Positions 31,309 to 40,491 are shown, counted from the stretch's first letter. The stretch is 61,768 bases of DNA from an uncultured Eubacteriales bacterium (GCA_900547745.1 URHT01000006.1:1-61768), one strand, 5' to 3'. Program-made: numbers and translations. Notes: a model not told the origin generated them from the sequence alone.

Positions 31309-33516
31309 ATGGGCGAACGCTGCACCGTGGAGGGTACCGTACAGACGGTGATCTTTCAGAATGAGGAAAACGGCTATACGGTGCTGACACTGGCGGTGGA
31401 CGGACGGGAGGAGCCTGTAACGGTGGTGGGGTGCATTCCCTGCGCCGCCGCCGGGGAGGGCATGACCGTCACCGGCGTGTGGGTGGAGCACCCGTCCTAC
31501 GGCCCGCAGCTGACGGCGGAGAGCGTGGAGCGCCGGATGCCCAGGGACGAGGCGGACATGGCCGCGTATCTGGGCTCCGGCATCCTCAAGGGCGTTGGCC
31601 CGGCCACGGCGGAGCGGCTGGTGGAGCGGTTCGGCATGGACACCCTCCGGGTCATCGAGGAGGAGCCGGAGCGGCTCCAGACCCTGAAGGGCCTCACCGC
31701 CAAGCGGGCCATGGAGCTGTCCGCCGCCTTCCGCGCCCTGACGGGGCTGCGGCAGGTCATGGAGTTTCTGGCCCGGTACGAGCTGCCGGTGCATCTGGCC
31801 ATGGCGGTGCAGCGTACCTACGGCGACGGGGCCATGCAGGCGCTGCGGGACGATCCGTACCTCCTGAGCCGGGAGCAGTACGGCGTGGATTTTGCCGTCA
31901 CCGACGCCATCGCCCTGAGCATGGGCTTCAGCGGCGATGATCCCTGCCGGCTGGATGCCGCCGTGCTCTACGAGTTGAGCTACAACCTCCACAACGGCCA
32001 TGTGTTCCTGCCCCGGGAAAAACTGATACAGGCCACGGCCCAGCTCATCGGTGTGGAGCCGGACGCGGTGGAGCTGGCGCTGGACAAGCTGATCCAGCGG
32101 TTCGCCGTGGTGGAAAAGCCCATCGCCAACGTGACGGGGTGCTATCTGCCCCGGCTGTATCAGGCGGAGACGTTCGTGGCCCAGCGGCTGCTGGAGATGG
32201 TGAAAACACCGGTGGAGCAGCTGTCCCGGGTGGACAAGACCATCGCGGACATCGAACAGGAGCAGGGCGTATCCTACGCGCCCTTGCAGCGGCAGGCGGT
32301 GGCACTGGCGGCGGACAGCGGCGTGCTGCTGCTCACCGGCGGGCCGGGCACCGGCAAGACCACGTCCCTGCGGGGCATCGTGACCCTGTACGAGCGGATG
32401 GGGCTGGATGTGCTGCTGCTGGCCCCCACGGGCCGGGCCGCCAAGCGGCTTGGCGAGGTGACGGGCCGGGAGGCCCAGACCATCCACCGGTGTCTGGGCA
32501 TGAGCTTCAACGATCTGACGGGGCAGGTGATGTTCAAGAAGAACGCCAAGGATCCGCTGGATGCCCACGCCGTCATCGTGGACGAGATGAGCATGGTGGA
32601 TCTGGAGCTGATGCAGGCGCTGCTGGAGGCGCTGCGGCCCTCCTGCCGCCTTGTGATGGTGGGCGACCCCGACCAGCTGCCCTCCGTGGGCGCGGGCAAC
32701 GTGCTGGGGGACATGCTGCGCAGCGGGGCCATTCCCGCCGTGTCCCTGACGCAGGTGTTCCGGCAGGCGGAGCGGTCCGCCATCATCCGCAACGCCCACA
32801 GCGTCAACGTGGGACAGCCGCCGTGCCTTGACAGCAATCAGGGGGATTTCTTCTTCCTGTGCCGCCGCTCACCGGACCGTCTGGTACAGACGGTGGTGGA
32901 GCTGTGCCGCGACCGCCTGCCCAAGAGCATGGGCGTGGAGCCGGGGCAGATACAGGTGCTGTCCGCCACCCGCCGGGGCGAGTGCGGCACGGTGAGCCTG
33001 AACCGGGCCTTGCAGGCGGCGCTGAATCCCCCGGCGCGGGACAAGCGGCAGAAGCTGTGGGGCGACATGGTCTTTCGCGTGGGCGACCGGATCATGCAGA
33101 CGAAGAACAACTACGATGTACTGTGGACGAAGGACGATGGCGCCGTGGGCAGCGGCATCTTCAACGGCGACGTGGGCGTTATTGAGGACATCGACCCCGC
33201 CGGGGAGCTGCTGACCATCCGGTTTGACGACCGCACCGCCGTCTACACCGCCGACCTGCTGGCAGAGCTGGATATGGCCTACGCCATGACGGTACACAAG
33301 TCGCAGGGCAGCGAGTATCCGGCGGTGGTGCTGGTGTCCGCCCCCGCCGCGCCATCTCTGATGGTGCGGGGCGTGCTGTATACCGCCATCACACGGGCAC
33401 GGAGGCTGCTGGTGCTGGTGGGCGACGACGTGACGCCGGTGAAGATGGCGGCAAACGACCGGCAGCAGCGGCGGTACAGCGGCCTGCGCCGCCGGCTGAA
33501 GGAGGGGATGGTATGA
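31309..33516 (+). CDS. recD2: RecD2-type ATP-dependent DNA helicase
   Basis: This 735-residue protein is a 5'-3' helicase of the RecD2 (RecD/TraA) type, found in bacteria where it acts without RecBC. It has an N-terminal OB-like domain (TVQTVIFQNEENGYTVLTL), helix-hairpin-helix repeats (YLGSGILKGVGPATAERLVERFG), Walker A LLTGGPGTGKTTSL, Walker B VIVDEMSMVDL, a sensor GDPDQLPSVGAGNVL and the final UvrD_C_2 motif AMTVHKSQGSEYP. The ATG follows GGGAGGAGAGG. comF overlaps its last four bases. Confidence 0.95.
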   Translation: MGERCTVEGTVQTVIFQNEENGYTVLTLAVDGREEPVTVVGCIPCAAAGEGMTVTGVWVEHPSYGPQLTAESVERRMPRDEADMAAYLGSGILKGVGPATAERLVERFGMDTLRVIEEEPERLQTLKGLTAKRAMELSAAFRALTGLRQVMEFLARYELPVHLAMAVQRTYGDGAMQALRDDPYLLSREQYGVDFAVTDAIALSMGFSGDDPCRLDAAVLYELSYNLHNGHVFLPREKLIQATAQLIGVEPDAVELALDKLIQRFAVVEKPIANVTGCYLPRLYQAETFVAQRLLEMVKTPVEQLSRVDKTIADIEQEQGVSYAPLQRQAVALAADSGVLLLTGGPGTGKTTSLRGIVTLYERMGLDVLLLAPTGRAAKRLGEVTGREAQTIHRCLGMSFNDLTGQVMFKKNAKDPLDAHAVIVDEMSMVDLELMQALLEALRPSCRLVMVGDPDQLPSVGAGNVLGDMLRSGAIPAVSLTQVFRQAERSAIIRNAHSVNVGQPPCLDSNQGDFFFLCRRSPDRLVQTVVELCRDRLPKSMGVEPGQIQVLSATRRGECGTVSLNRALQAALNPPARDKRQKLWGDMVFRVGDRIMQTKNNYDVLWTKDDGAVGSGIFNGDVGVIEDIDPAGELLTIRFDDRTAVYTADLLAELDMAYAMTVHKSQGSEYPAVVLVSAPAAPSLMVRGVLYTAITRARRLLVLVGDDVTPVKMAANDRQQRRYSGLRRRLKEGMV

Positions 33517-34178
33517 GCGCTAACGACTGGCTGGACAAGCTCCAGCGGAATATGCTGGATCTGTTCTTCCCGCGGCACTGCCCGTTCTGTGGACGGATCG
33601 TGGGCAGGGAGCTGCTGTGCGGGACATGCAAAGCGTCGCTGCCCTATTGCGGCGAGGTGCGTACCGGCGGCTTCGGGCGGTGCGCCGCGCCGCTGTACTA
33701 CGAGGGCGCTGTGCGGGAGGCCATTCTGGCCTTCAAATTCAAGGGGAAGCTGGAGGCGCTGGACTGCTTCGGCAGTCTCATGGCGCAAACGGCGGCGGAG
33801 GCGTTCTCCGGCGCGTTCGACGCGGTAACGTGGGCGCCGGTGAGCCGGAAGCGCCTGCGGCAGCGGGGCTACGATCAGGCCCGTCTGCTGTGCGCCAGTC
33901 TGTGCGTAGACTGGCACACGAAGCCGCAGGAGACGCTGCGGAAGGTGCGGGACAACCCGGCGCAGTCCGGCATGGAGGACGCGGCGGCCCGGCGGGCCAA
34001 CGTACTGGGCGTGTACGAGGCGGTGCGCCCGGCGGACATCGCGGGGAAGCGATTTCTGCTGGTGGACGACATCCTCACCACCGGCGCGACCCTGGGCGAG
34101 TGCGTCCGGGTGCTGAAGGAGGCCGGGGCGGCGGACGTGGTGTGCCTGACGCTGGCCGCCGTCCGGGAGGACGGCTGA
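33513..34178 (+). CDS. comFC: ComF-family phosphoribosyltransferase-like protein
   Basis: The 221-residue protein has the N-terminal zinc-ribbon (CPFCGR then CGTCK) and a C-terminal phosphoribosyltransferase fold with the PRPP loop LLVDDILTTGATLGEC, plus the RKRLRQRGYDQARLL signature of ComFC. In competent bacteria ComFC helps take up or handle single-stranded DNA. Neighbouring comFA is absent. The start overlaps the recD2 stop (ATGA), so the two are coupled; the pairing with a helicase suggests a DNA-processing role. Confidence 0.9.
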   Translation: MSANDWLDKLQRNMLDLFFPRHCPFCGRIVGRELLCGTCKASLPYCGEVRTGGFGRCAAPLYYEGAVREAILAFKFKGKLEALDCFGSLMAQTAAEAFSGAFDAVTWAPVSRKRLRQRGYDQARLLCASLCVDWHTKPQETLRKVRDNPAQSGMEDAAARRANVLGVYEAVRPADIAGKRFLLVDDILTTGATLGECVRVLKEAGAADVVCLTLAAVREDG

Positions 34179-34245
34179 TGGTATGGAACGGCGGGAAACC
34201 GTGCAGAATGAAAATAGGAATATTTGGTGACATGGAGAAAACCTA

Positions 34246-34274
34246 TTGCAAAAAGGGCAACCTGCCGGTATAAT
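34246..34274 (+). promoter_or_regulatory. Promoter of mreB
   Basis: TTGCAA (34246-34251), 17-base spacer, consensus TATAAT (34269-34274), about 58 bases before the mreB start. Confidence 0.75.
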
Positions 34275-34332
34275 GGTTTTCTGGAGAATCAGGGCGGGAC
34301 ATGCCGCCACAGAAGATATGAGGTGCTGCACT

Positions 34333-35364
34333 ATGTGTTCATTTGCAAAGGATATTGGTATCGACCTCGGCACCGCCTCGGTGCTGGTTTATGTGAAGGG
34401 TAAGGGCGTTGTGCTCAACGAGCCGTCGGTGGTGGCCATCGACAAAAATACCGGCAAGCTGCTGAAGGTGGGCGGCGATGCCCAGGCCATGCTGGGCCGT
34501 ACCCCCGGCAACATCGTGGCCATCCGTCCCCTGCGGGAGGGCGTGATCTCCGACTACGACATGACGGAGCGGATGCTGCGGGAGTTCCTGCATAAGGTGA
34601 CGGGCGGCTTCCAGCTGTTCAAGCCCCGGGTCATTATCTGCGTACCCTCCGGTATCACGGAGGTGGAGGAGCGCGCCGTGGTGGACGCGGGCATTCAGGC
34701 CGGCGCACGCCGGGTATACCTCATTGAGGAGCCGGTGGCAGCCGCCATCGGCGCGGGCATCGACATCTCCAAGCCCGACGGCCACATGGTGGTGGACATC
34801 GGCGGCGGCACCAGCGATATCGCCGTCATCTCCCTCAGCGGCGTGGTGGAGAGCGCCTCCATCAAGGTGGCCGGCGACCAGTTCAACGAGTCCATCGTCA
34901 AGTATATGCGCCGCAAGCACAATGTACTGGTGGGCGATCGCACCGCCGAGCTGATGAAGATGGAGATCGGCTGCGTGTTTCCCAAGGAGCAGGAGACGTC
35001 CATCGAGATCAAGGGCCGCTGCCTGATGACGGGCCTGCCCAAGGTCATCACCGTCACCTCCACCGAGATGCTGGAGGCCTTCGAGGAGCCGGTAGAGCGT
35101 ATTCTGGAGGCCGTACACGGCGTACTGGAGCGCACCCCGCCGGAGCTGGTGGCCGATATCTCCAACAACGGCATCGTCATGACCGGCGGCGGCAGTCTGG
35201 TGGACGGCTTTGACCGTCTCATCGAGGCCCGCACCGGCATCCACACCATGGTGGCGGAGGACGCCATCTCCTGCGTGGCGGAGGGCACCGGCAAGAGCCT
35301 GGACTCCCTGAACGCCATGACCGACGGCACGGTAAACCTGTCCCGCCGCCGCCAGATGAACTGA
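34333..35364 (+). CDS. mreB: MreB/Mbl-family actin-like shape protein
   Basis: A 343-residue bacterial actin that guides lateral cell-wall synthesis. ATPase motifs are intact: phosphate-1 DIGIDLGTASVLVYVKG, the EEPVAAAIGAG and VVDIGGGTSDIAVISL segments and adenosine loop VMTGGGSLVDG. The ATG at 34333 is preceded by GAGG; an earlier in-frame start at 34246 lies in the -35 box. mreC and mreD do not follow, so it is a lone copy like mbl or mreBH, with its own strong promoter and terminator. Confidence 0.94.
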   Translation: MCSFAKDIGIDLGTASVLVYVKGKGVVLNEPSVVAIDKNTGKLLKVGGDAQAMLGRTPGNIVAIRPLREGVISDYDMTERMLREFLHKVTGGFQLFKPRVIICVPSGITEVEERAVVDAGIQAGARRVYLIEEPVAAAIGAGIDISKPDGHMVVDIGGGTSDIAVISLSGVVESASIKVAGDQFNESIVKYMRRKHNVLVGDRTAELMKMEIGCVFPKEQETSIEIKGRCLMTGLPKVITVTSTEMLEAFEEPVERILEAVHGVLERTPPELVADISNNGIVMTGGGSLVDGFDRLIEARTGIHTMVAEDAISCVAEGTGKSLDSLNAMTDGTVNLSRRRQMN

Positions 35365-35371
35365 ACACCGG

Positions 35372-35396
35372 AAAAGCGGCCTGCGGGCCGCTTTTT
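35372..35396 (+). terminator. Terminator of mreB
   Basis: Seven GC-rich base pairs (35375-35381 with 35386-35392) extended by A/T pairs and followed by six T. Confidence 0.85.
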
Positions 35397-35432
35397 TCAT
35401 GGCCGCGCGGGGGCTTTTCGCAGAATAACCCC

Positions 35433-35461
35433 TTGCTTTCCGGCAGTAAACGCGGTACTAT
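35433..35461 (+). promoter_or_regulatory. Promoter of the aminotransferase gene
   Basis: TTGCTT (35433-35438), 17-base spacer, TACTAT (35456-35461), about 48 bases upstream of the start. Confidence 0.6.
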
Positions 35462-35508
35462 GGGACTGACCGGATGCAACTTCATTTTTCAATAAGGAGG
35501 CAACGAGC

Positions 35509-36699
35509 ATGAAGTTTTCCAGCAAGGTTCTCAAATGCGGCCTGTCCCCCATGCGTAAGTTCCACCCCTATGCGGTGGCGGCAGAGGCCAGGGGGAAGAA
35601 GATCTATCACCTGAACATCGGTCAGCCGGACATCGAGACGCCCAAGGCATATTTCGAGGCGGTGCGGCATTTTGACCTGCCGGTGCTGGCCTATGCGCCG
35701 TCGCCCGGTATCCCGGAGCTGATTGCGGCGATCCAGAAGTATTACGACGATCTGGACATGCACTTTGAGACCGGCGATATCCTCATCACCAACGGCGGCA
35801 GCGAGGCGCTGCAGATCGCCATGAACTGCATCCTCGACGACGGCGATGAGATCCTCATCCCCGAGCCGTTCTATCCCAACTACAACACCATGGCCTATAC
35901 CTGCGGCGCGAAGATCCACCCCATCCCCACCTCGCCCCATGACGGCTATCACTACGCCGATCGAGCCAAGGTGGAGGCGGAGATCAACGAGCACACCCGG
36001 GCCATCATGGTCACCAACCCCGGCAACCCCACCGGCGCCGTGCTGACGCCGGAGGAAATGCGCATGATGGTGGACATCGCCAAGGAGCACGATCTGTTCA
36101 TTATCGGTGACGAGGCCTACCGCGAGTTCGTCTACGCCGGTGAGCCCCTGCAGTCCATGGGTCAGTTCGACGACGCCGCCGAGAACGTCATCGTCATCGA
36201 CACCGTGTCCAAGCGGTTCTCCGCCTGCGGCGCCCGCATCGGCTGCATGATCTCCCGCAACAAGGAGCTGATGGCGCAGGCCATGAAGTACGCCCAGTGC
36301 CGCCTGTCCGTGCCCACCATCGATCAGGTGGCCGCCGCCGCGCTGTACAGCGTGGGCCCCGACTACTTCGCAGCCGTCCGGGAGGAGTACAAGCGCCGCC
36401 GCGACACGGTCATCCGGAAGCTGCACGAGATTCCTGGCGTGGTGTGCGAGTGCCCCCGCGGCGCGTTCTACGTCATGGCCGCGCTGCCGGTGGACGACGC
36501 CGACACGTTCCAGAAGTGGCTGCTGGAGGAGTTCGAGGACAACGGCGACACCGTGATGTTCGCCCCCGGCGAGCCGTTCTACGCCACCCCCGGCAAGGGA
36601 AAGAACGAGATCCGCATCGCCTATGTGCTGAAGCAGGCGGATCTGGAGCGGGCCATGGATCTGCTGGCCAAGGGCATCGCCGCCTACAACGCCCGCTGA
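35509..36699 (+). CDS. Class I PLP-dependent aminotransferase
   Basis: The 396-residue enzyme belongs to the aspartate aminotransferase fold type I. Visible motifs are the N-terminal HLNIGQPDIETP, the PLP-phosphate stretch ITNGGSEALQIAM, TNPGNPTGAVL, the aspartate of IIGDEAYREFVY and the PLP lysine in TVSKRFSACGARIGC. The C-terminal arginine region (NEIRIAYVL) is present. The exact amino donor is not clear; aspartate, aromatic or alanine substrates are possible. It is a single gene with AAGGAGG before the ATG. Confidence 0.92.
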   Translation: MKFSSKVLKCGLSPMRKFHPYAVAAEARGKKIYHLNIGQPDIETPKAYFEAVRHFDLPVLAYAPSPGIPELIAAIQKYYDDLDMHFETGDILITNGGSEALQIAMNCILDDGDEILIPEPFYPNYNTMAYTCGAKIHPIPTSPHDGYHYADRAKVEAEINEHTRAIMVTNPGNPTGAVLTPEEMRMMVDIAKEHDLFIIGDEAYREFVYAGEPLQSMGQFDDAAENVIVIDTVSKRFSACGARIGCMISRNKELMAQAMKYAQCRLSVPTIDQVAAAALYSVGPDYFAAVREEYKRRRDTVIRKLHEIPGVVCECPRGAFYVMAALPVDDADTFQKWLLEEFEDNGDTVMFAPGEPFYATPGKGKNEIRIAYVLKQADLERAMDLLAKGIAAYNAR

Positions 36700-36710
36700 A
36701 TTGGAATATA

Positions 36711-36752
36711 AGCAAAAAAAGAAGGCCCTGTACAGGGTCTTCTTTTTTTGCT
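36711..36752. terminator. Bidirectional terminator between aminotransferase and P-type ATPase genes
   Basis: An almost perfect palindrome of about 40 bases: arms 36712-36730 and 36733-36751 with one G-T pair, rich in A on the left and T on the right. The right end abuts the ATPase stop codon. Confidence 0.85.
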
Positions 36753-39391
36753 TATTTCCGCGCTTTCCGGGCGGCGGCACGGCGCTGGCAGAGCTTTACC
36801 AGCTCCACGATGGGGATGACCAGAATGGCCAGCGCCAGCGCGATGCCGTACTCCGTCCAGCTGACGGGGGTAAAGCCGAAGGCATTGGCCAGCACGGGGA
36901 TCTCCAGCACGGCGGTGGTCAGCACCAGCGAGCCCAGCATGGCGCCCCACAGCACCTTGTTGTGGCTGGGTAGGGAGAACACGCTCTTGCGCTGGGAGCG
37001 CATATTGAAGCTGTGGAAGATCTCGCACATGCTCATGGTCAGGAACGCCATGGTCATGCCGTCGTCGGAGATGCCCTTGGGCATCTCGAAGTACCCTACC
37101 TCCATGCAGTGCCCGATAATATAGGAGGTCAGGGTGATGAGGGTGATAAGCACGCCCTGATAGGCGATATCAAAGCCCACGCCGCCGGCGAAAATGCCAT
37201 CGCGGCTGTTACGAGGCGGGCGGGTCATGGTATCCGGCTCCGCCTTCTCCAGTCCCAGCGCCAGCGCCGGGAAGCAGTCGGTGATCAGATTGATGAACAG
37301 CAGATGCACGGGGTTGAGCAGGGTGAAGCCCAGCAGGGTGGCGAAGAACACGCCCAGCACCTCGCTCATGTTGCTGGCCAGCAGGAACTGGATGGCCTTG
37401 CGGATGTTGTCGTAGATCTGGCGGCCCTCGCCTACGGCGGAGACGATGGTGGCGAAGTTGTCATCGGACAGCACCATGTCGGCCACATTCTTGGTAACGT
37501 CGGTACCGGTGATACCCATGCCCACGCCGATATCGGCGGACTTGATGCTGGGGGCGTCGTTGACGCCGTCGCCGGTCATGGCGGTGATGGCGCCCCTGCG
37601 CCGCCAGGCGTTGACGATACGCACCTTATGCTCCGGCTGAACGCGGGCGTACACGCCGTAGTTCTCAATGACGTTGTCCAGCTCCTCGTCAGTCAGGCTG
37701 TCCAGCGCGCTGCCGGTAACGGCCTGAGAGGCGTCGGTAATGATGCCCAGCTCCTTGGCGATGGCCACGGCGGTGTCCTTGTGGTCGCCGGTGATCATCA
37801 CGGGGCGGATACCGGCGGCGCGGCACTGGGCCACGGCGTCCTTTACCTCCGGGCGCACCGGGTCGATCATACCGGCCAGACCGATGAAGCACAGCTGCTG
37901 CTCCAGCGTCTCCGGCTCCAGATCGTCCGGCAGACTGTCGTACAGCCGCTGGGCCGCCGCCAGCACGCGCAGGGCCTTGTCGGCCATGGCCTTGTTGTCC
38001 GCCAGAATGGCGTTGCGCTTCTCCTCCGTCAGGGGGAGGACGGCGCCGTTTTCCGTATAGTGGGTGCAGCGGCGCAGCACCTCGTCCGGCGCGCCCTTGG
38101 TGTACTGGATGAAGCCGGTGTCCGTGCGGTGGATGGTGGACATCATCTTCCGGCTGGAGTCGAAGGGTGCTTCGGCGCAGCGGGGCTGCTGTGCCTCCAG
38201 ACGGGGCTTGGGACAGCCGTTGGCCGCGCCGAAGTTCACCAGCGCCGCCTCGGTAGGCTCGCCCTGCGCGCTGCCGTCCTCCAGAATGGCGTCATTGCAC
38301 AGGGTCATGGCGGTGGCCAGCGGCGTCAGCGGGCCGGTGTGCTCCACCACCGTCATCTTATTCTGGGTCAGGGTGCCTGTCTTATCGGAGCAGATGACCT
38401 GGGTGCAGCCCAGCGTCTCCACGGCGGTGAGCCGGCGGATCACGGCATGGCGCTTACTCATATTGGTAACGCCGATGCTCAGCACCACCGTCACCACGGT
38501 GGCGAGGCCCTCCGGGATGGCGGCCACGGCCAGCGACACGGCTACCATGAACGTTTCCAGAATGGCGGTGAGGGAGTAGTCGCCCACCACCACCAGATCA
38601 AAGATGAAGATGAACACGCAGATGCCCAGCACCAGCTTGCTGAGCGTCTTGCCCAGTTGGGTCAGCTTCCGCTGGAGAGGCGTCTGCTCCTGCTCGGTCT
38701 GGGCCAGCACATGGGCGATCTTGCCCATCTCCGTATCCATGCCGGTGGCGGTGATGACCGCCTTGCCCCGGCCGTAGACCACGGTGCTGCCCATGTAGCA
38801 CATATTTTTCCGGTCGCCCAGCGGCACATCGCTGCCGGTGAGCAGCTCCACCGCCTTGGTGACGGGTACGCTCTCGCCGGTGAGGGCGGCCTCCTCGATC
38901 TTCAGGGAGGCGCACTCCAGCAGCCGCCCGTCGGCGGGAATGGCGTCGCCGGCCTCCAGCACCACCACGTCGCCGGGCACCAGCTGACTGCTCTCCACCA
39001 CGATCTGATGTCCGCCGCGCAGCACCTTGCATTTGGCGGCGGTCATGGTCTGGAGGGCTTCGATGGCGGCCTCGGCCTTGCTCTCCTGTACCACGCCCAG
39101 AATGGCGTTGAGCAGTACCACGGCCAGAATGATGAACACCTCGGTGAAGCTCTCGTTGCTCAAGGCGTTGGTAACGGCGGAAACCGCCGCCGCGGCCATC
39201 AGGATCAGCAGCATGGGATCCTTCAGCTGGGTCAGAAAGCGCTGGAATACGGAGGGCTTCTCCGCCTCCTTCAGCTTGTTGGGGCCGTGCTTGGCCAGAC
39301 GAGCCTCCGTTTCCTCCGGCGTCAGACCCTGCGCAGAGGTGTGCAGCTCGTCCAACACCTCCTGCGGTGAGCGGTTATAGTCCTTGTCCAT
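36752..39391 (-). CDS. P-type cation-transporting ATPase (Ca2+-ATPase-like, possibly Mn2+ export)
   Basis: This 879-residue P2-type ATPase has actuator TGES (EAALTGESVPV), phosphorylation motif CSDKTGTLTQNKM, hinge TGDGVNDAPSIKSADIG, the M4 ion-site sequence AIPEGLATVV and the M6 segment NLITDCFPALALG. M4 with PEGL is the pattern of Ca2+/Mn2+ pumps. It would expel cations from the cytoplasm. The ATG at 39391 has AAGGAGG upstream; the longer frame extends into the leader RNA. That leader is a yybP-ykoY riboswitch, which points to induction by Mn2+, so Mn2+ export is a likely role. Alternative: a Ca2+ pump. Confidence 0.94.
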   Translation of the reverse strand: MDKDYNRSPQEVLDELHTSAQGLTPEETEARLAKHGPNKLKEAEKPSVFQRFLTQLKDPMLLILMAAAAVSAVTNALSNESFTEVFIILAVVLLNAILGVVQESKAEAAIEALQTMTAAKCKVLRGGHQIVVESSQLVPGDVVVLEAGDAIPADGRLLECASLKIEEAALTGESVPVTKAVELLTGSDVPLGDRKNMCYMGSTVVYGRGKAVITATGMDTEMGKIAHVLAQTEQEQTPLQRKLTQLGKTLSKLVLGICVFIFIFDLVVVGDYSLTAILETFMVAVSLAVAAIPEGLATVVTVVLSIGVTNMSKRHAVIRRLTAVETLGCTQVICSDKTGTLTQNKMTVVEHTGPLTPLATAMTLCNDAILEDGSAQGEPTEAALVNFGAANGCPKPRLEAQQPRCAEAPFDSSRKMMSTIHRTDTGFIQYTKGAPDEVLRRCTHYTENGAVLPLTEEKRNAILADNKAMADKALRVLAAAQRLYDSLPDDLEPETLEQQLCFIGLAGMIDPVRPEVKDAVAQCRAAGIRPVMITGDHKDTAVAIAKELGIITDASQAVTGSALDSLTDEELDNVIENYGVYARVQPEHKVRIVNAWRRRGAITAMTGDGVNDAPSIKSADIGVGMGITGTDVTKNVADMVLSDDNFATIVSAVGEGRQIYDNIRKAIQFLLASNMSEVLGVFFATLLGFTLLNPVHLLFINLITDCFPALALGLEKAEPDTMTRPPRNSRDGIFAGGVGFDIAYQGVLITLITLTSYIIGHCMEVGYFEMPKGISDDGMTMAFLTMSMCEIFHSFNMRSQRKSVFSLPSHNKVLWGAMLGSLVLTTAVLEIPVLANAFGFTPVSWTEYGIALALAILVIPIVELVKLCQRRAAARKARK

Positions 39392-39440
39392 GGGGATTCC
39401 TCCTTCATATATGTCCACTTTTTTATTTCCACATAACAAA

Positions 39441-39475
39441 AGACTCATACACAGACCGGGTCTGTGTATGAGTCT
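39441..39475 (-). terminator. Riboswitch-controlled terminator in the ATPase leader
   Basis: A perfect long stem (arms 39475-39459 and 39457-39441) is followed by TTTT on the minus strand, 50 bases before the ATPase start. Its 5' arm contains the 3' strand of the aptamer's P1 helix, so aptamer closure and terminator formation exclude each other. Confidence 0.8.
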
Positions 39476-39563
39476 CATTCTTTCAGGACACATCGGGCGC
39501 CATGCGCCGGGATGACGGTGTGTCTCGCCCCGCCTGCGCGGTGCGGAATTACTCCCTCAAACA
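39465..39563 (-). promoter_or_regulatory. yybP-ykoY (Mn2+) riboswitch aptamer
   Basis: On the minus strand, P1 is formed by UGUUUGAG (39563-39556) and CUCAUACA (39472-39465), seven of eight positions paired. Just inside are the conserved GGAGUA (39555-39550) and, at the other end, GAGA. A second arm has CCGUCAU in an internal loop between the helix GACACA/UGUGUC and a GGCGC/GCGCC apical stem. This is the layout of the yybP-ykoY family, known Mn2+ sensors that often precede P-type ATPases. Overlap of P1 with the terminator arm predicts that metal binding turns expression on. Confidence 0.8.
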
Positions 39564-39568
39564 GCGTT

Positions 39569-39597
39569 ACTATATCGTACTGTTGGCGGTTTGTCAA
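39569..39597 (-). promoter_or_regulatory. Promoter of the riboswitch-ATPase transcript
   Basis: Minus-strand consensus TTGACA (39597-39592), 17-base spacer, TATAGT (39574-39569). The predicted start is at about 39562, the first base of the aptamer P1 helix. Confidence 0.8.
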
Positions 39598-39609
39598 GGC
39601 AGTACTTTG

Positions 39610-40284
39610 TTAACTTTCTGCGACAGAGGCGCACAGCTTGTCGAAATACCGGTACAGCGGCATCAGCGTCCGGAAGCCGTCGATGACGTCCTGCGCCAGC
39701 TCCGGCGAGAAGATGCGCTCGTCCAGCGGCCCGTCGTGCTGGAGGTTGATGGACTTCCGGTTGTACCAGGGTTGGAGCAGCGCCGTCGTCTCGCCCTTGC
39801 TCCGGGCGTACTCCGGCCCGCTCAACGTAAAGACCTCCTGCCTGTTGAACTGCCGCACCAGACGGCTCAGCGTCTCCGGGTGCTGATCGATGCCCCGGCG
39901 GTAGGCGGCCATCAGCGCCGGGCGGGGACACCAGAAGCCCATGCCGTAGCTGTAATAGTCCGGTCCGATCTCAAAGTAAAAGGTGGGGCGGCCCGTCCAG
40001 TCCTGATCGCCGGTGCGGATGCAGAACCAGAGGTGATCCTTGTACGGCCCCTGCCCGTGGAGCCTCCGGGCGTCCCGGTAGATGCGGGACAGCTTCAGCA
40101 GAAACGGGTCGTCGGGGCACATCTCGTGGATGGCGTCGTAGACCTGCTCCGCCAGCGCCCGCGTGGGAGCCAGCAGATGCGCCTGATAGTCCTGCTTATG
40201 CTCCATGAACCAGCTCCGCTCGTTATTAAAGCGAATGCCCCACAGAAAGTCCACCGTCTCCTGCGTATATCCCTGAAATGCCAT
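39610..40284 (-). CDS. DUF2461 family protein
   Basis: This 224-residue soluble protein matches DUF2461 (YhbB/TIGR02453-like): F-L-W-G-I-R-F-N-N-E-R-S-W-F near the start, then RIYRDARRLHGQGPYKDHLWF and YFEIGPDYYSYGMGFW. The biochemical function is not known. It begins with AAGGAG before the ATG and stands alone; the ATPase promoter begins 13 bases after its stop. Confidence 0.88.
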   Translation of the reverse strand: MAFQGYTQETVDFLWGIRFNNERSWFMEHKQDYQAHLLAPTRALAEQVYDAIHEMCPDDPFLLKLSRIYRDARRLHGQGPYKDHLWFCIRTGDQDWTGRPTFYFEIGPDYYSYGMGFWCPRPALMAAYRRGIDQHPETLSRLVRQFNRQEVFTLSGPEYARSKGETTALLQPWYNRKSINLQHDGPLDERIFSPELAQDVIDGFRTLMPLYRYFDKLCASVAES

Positions 40285-40360
40285 ATTGCCGCTCCTTGGT
40301 CAAGTTTTGTTGTGGGTATTGTACCCGTTTTGCGGCGCTTTTGCAAGCGGGAGAGTAAGG

Positions 40361-40391
40361 GAAAAGAGACACCCTCCGGGCGTCTCTTTTC
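40361..40391 (-). terminator. Terminator of tRNA-Leu
   Basis: Stem GAAAAGAGAC-x-CCC with GGG-x-GTCTCTTTTC (40361-40374 / 40378-40391), immediately downstream of the tRNA 3' end on the minus strand, ending in TTTTC. Confidence 0.8.
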
Positions 40392-40478
40392 TGGTGCCGG
40401 TGACCGGACTCGAACCGGTACGCTGTCGCCAGCGGTGGATTTTGAGTCCACTACGTCTACCAATTCCATCACACCGGC
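40392..40478 (-). tRNA. tRNA-Leu (anticodon CAA)
   Basis: Read on the minus strand, the 87-base gene folds into a full cloverleaf. The acceptor stem is GCCGGTG with CACCGGC, the anticodon stem GTGGA/TCCAC encloses loop CTCAAAA (anticodon CAA, decoding UUG), the T arm has TTCGAGT, and the long variable arm CGCTG/CAGCG is typical of a class II tRNA. The 3' CCA is encoded. It has its own consensus promoter and terminator. Confidence 0.97.
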
Positions 40479-40491
40479 ACATAACAGAGAT

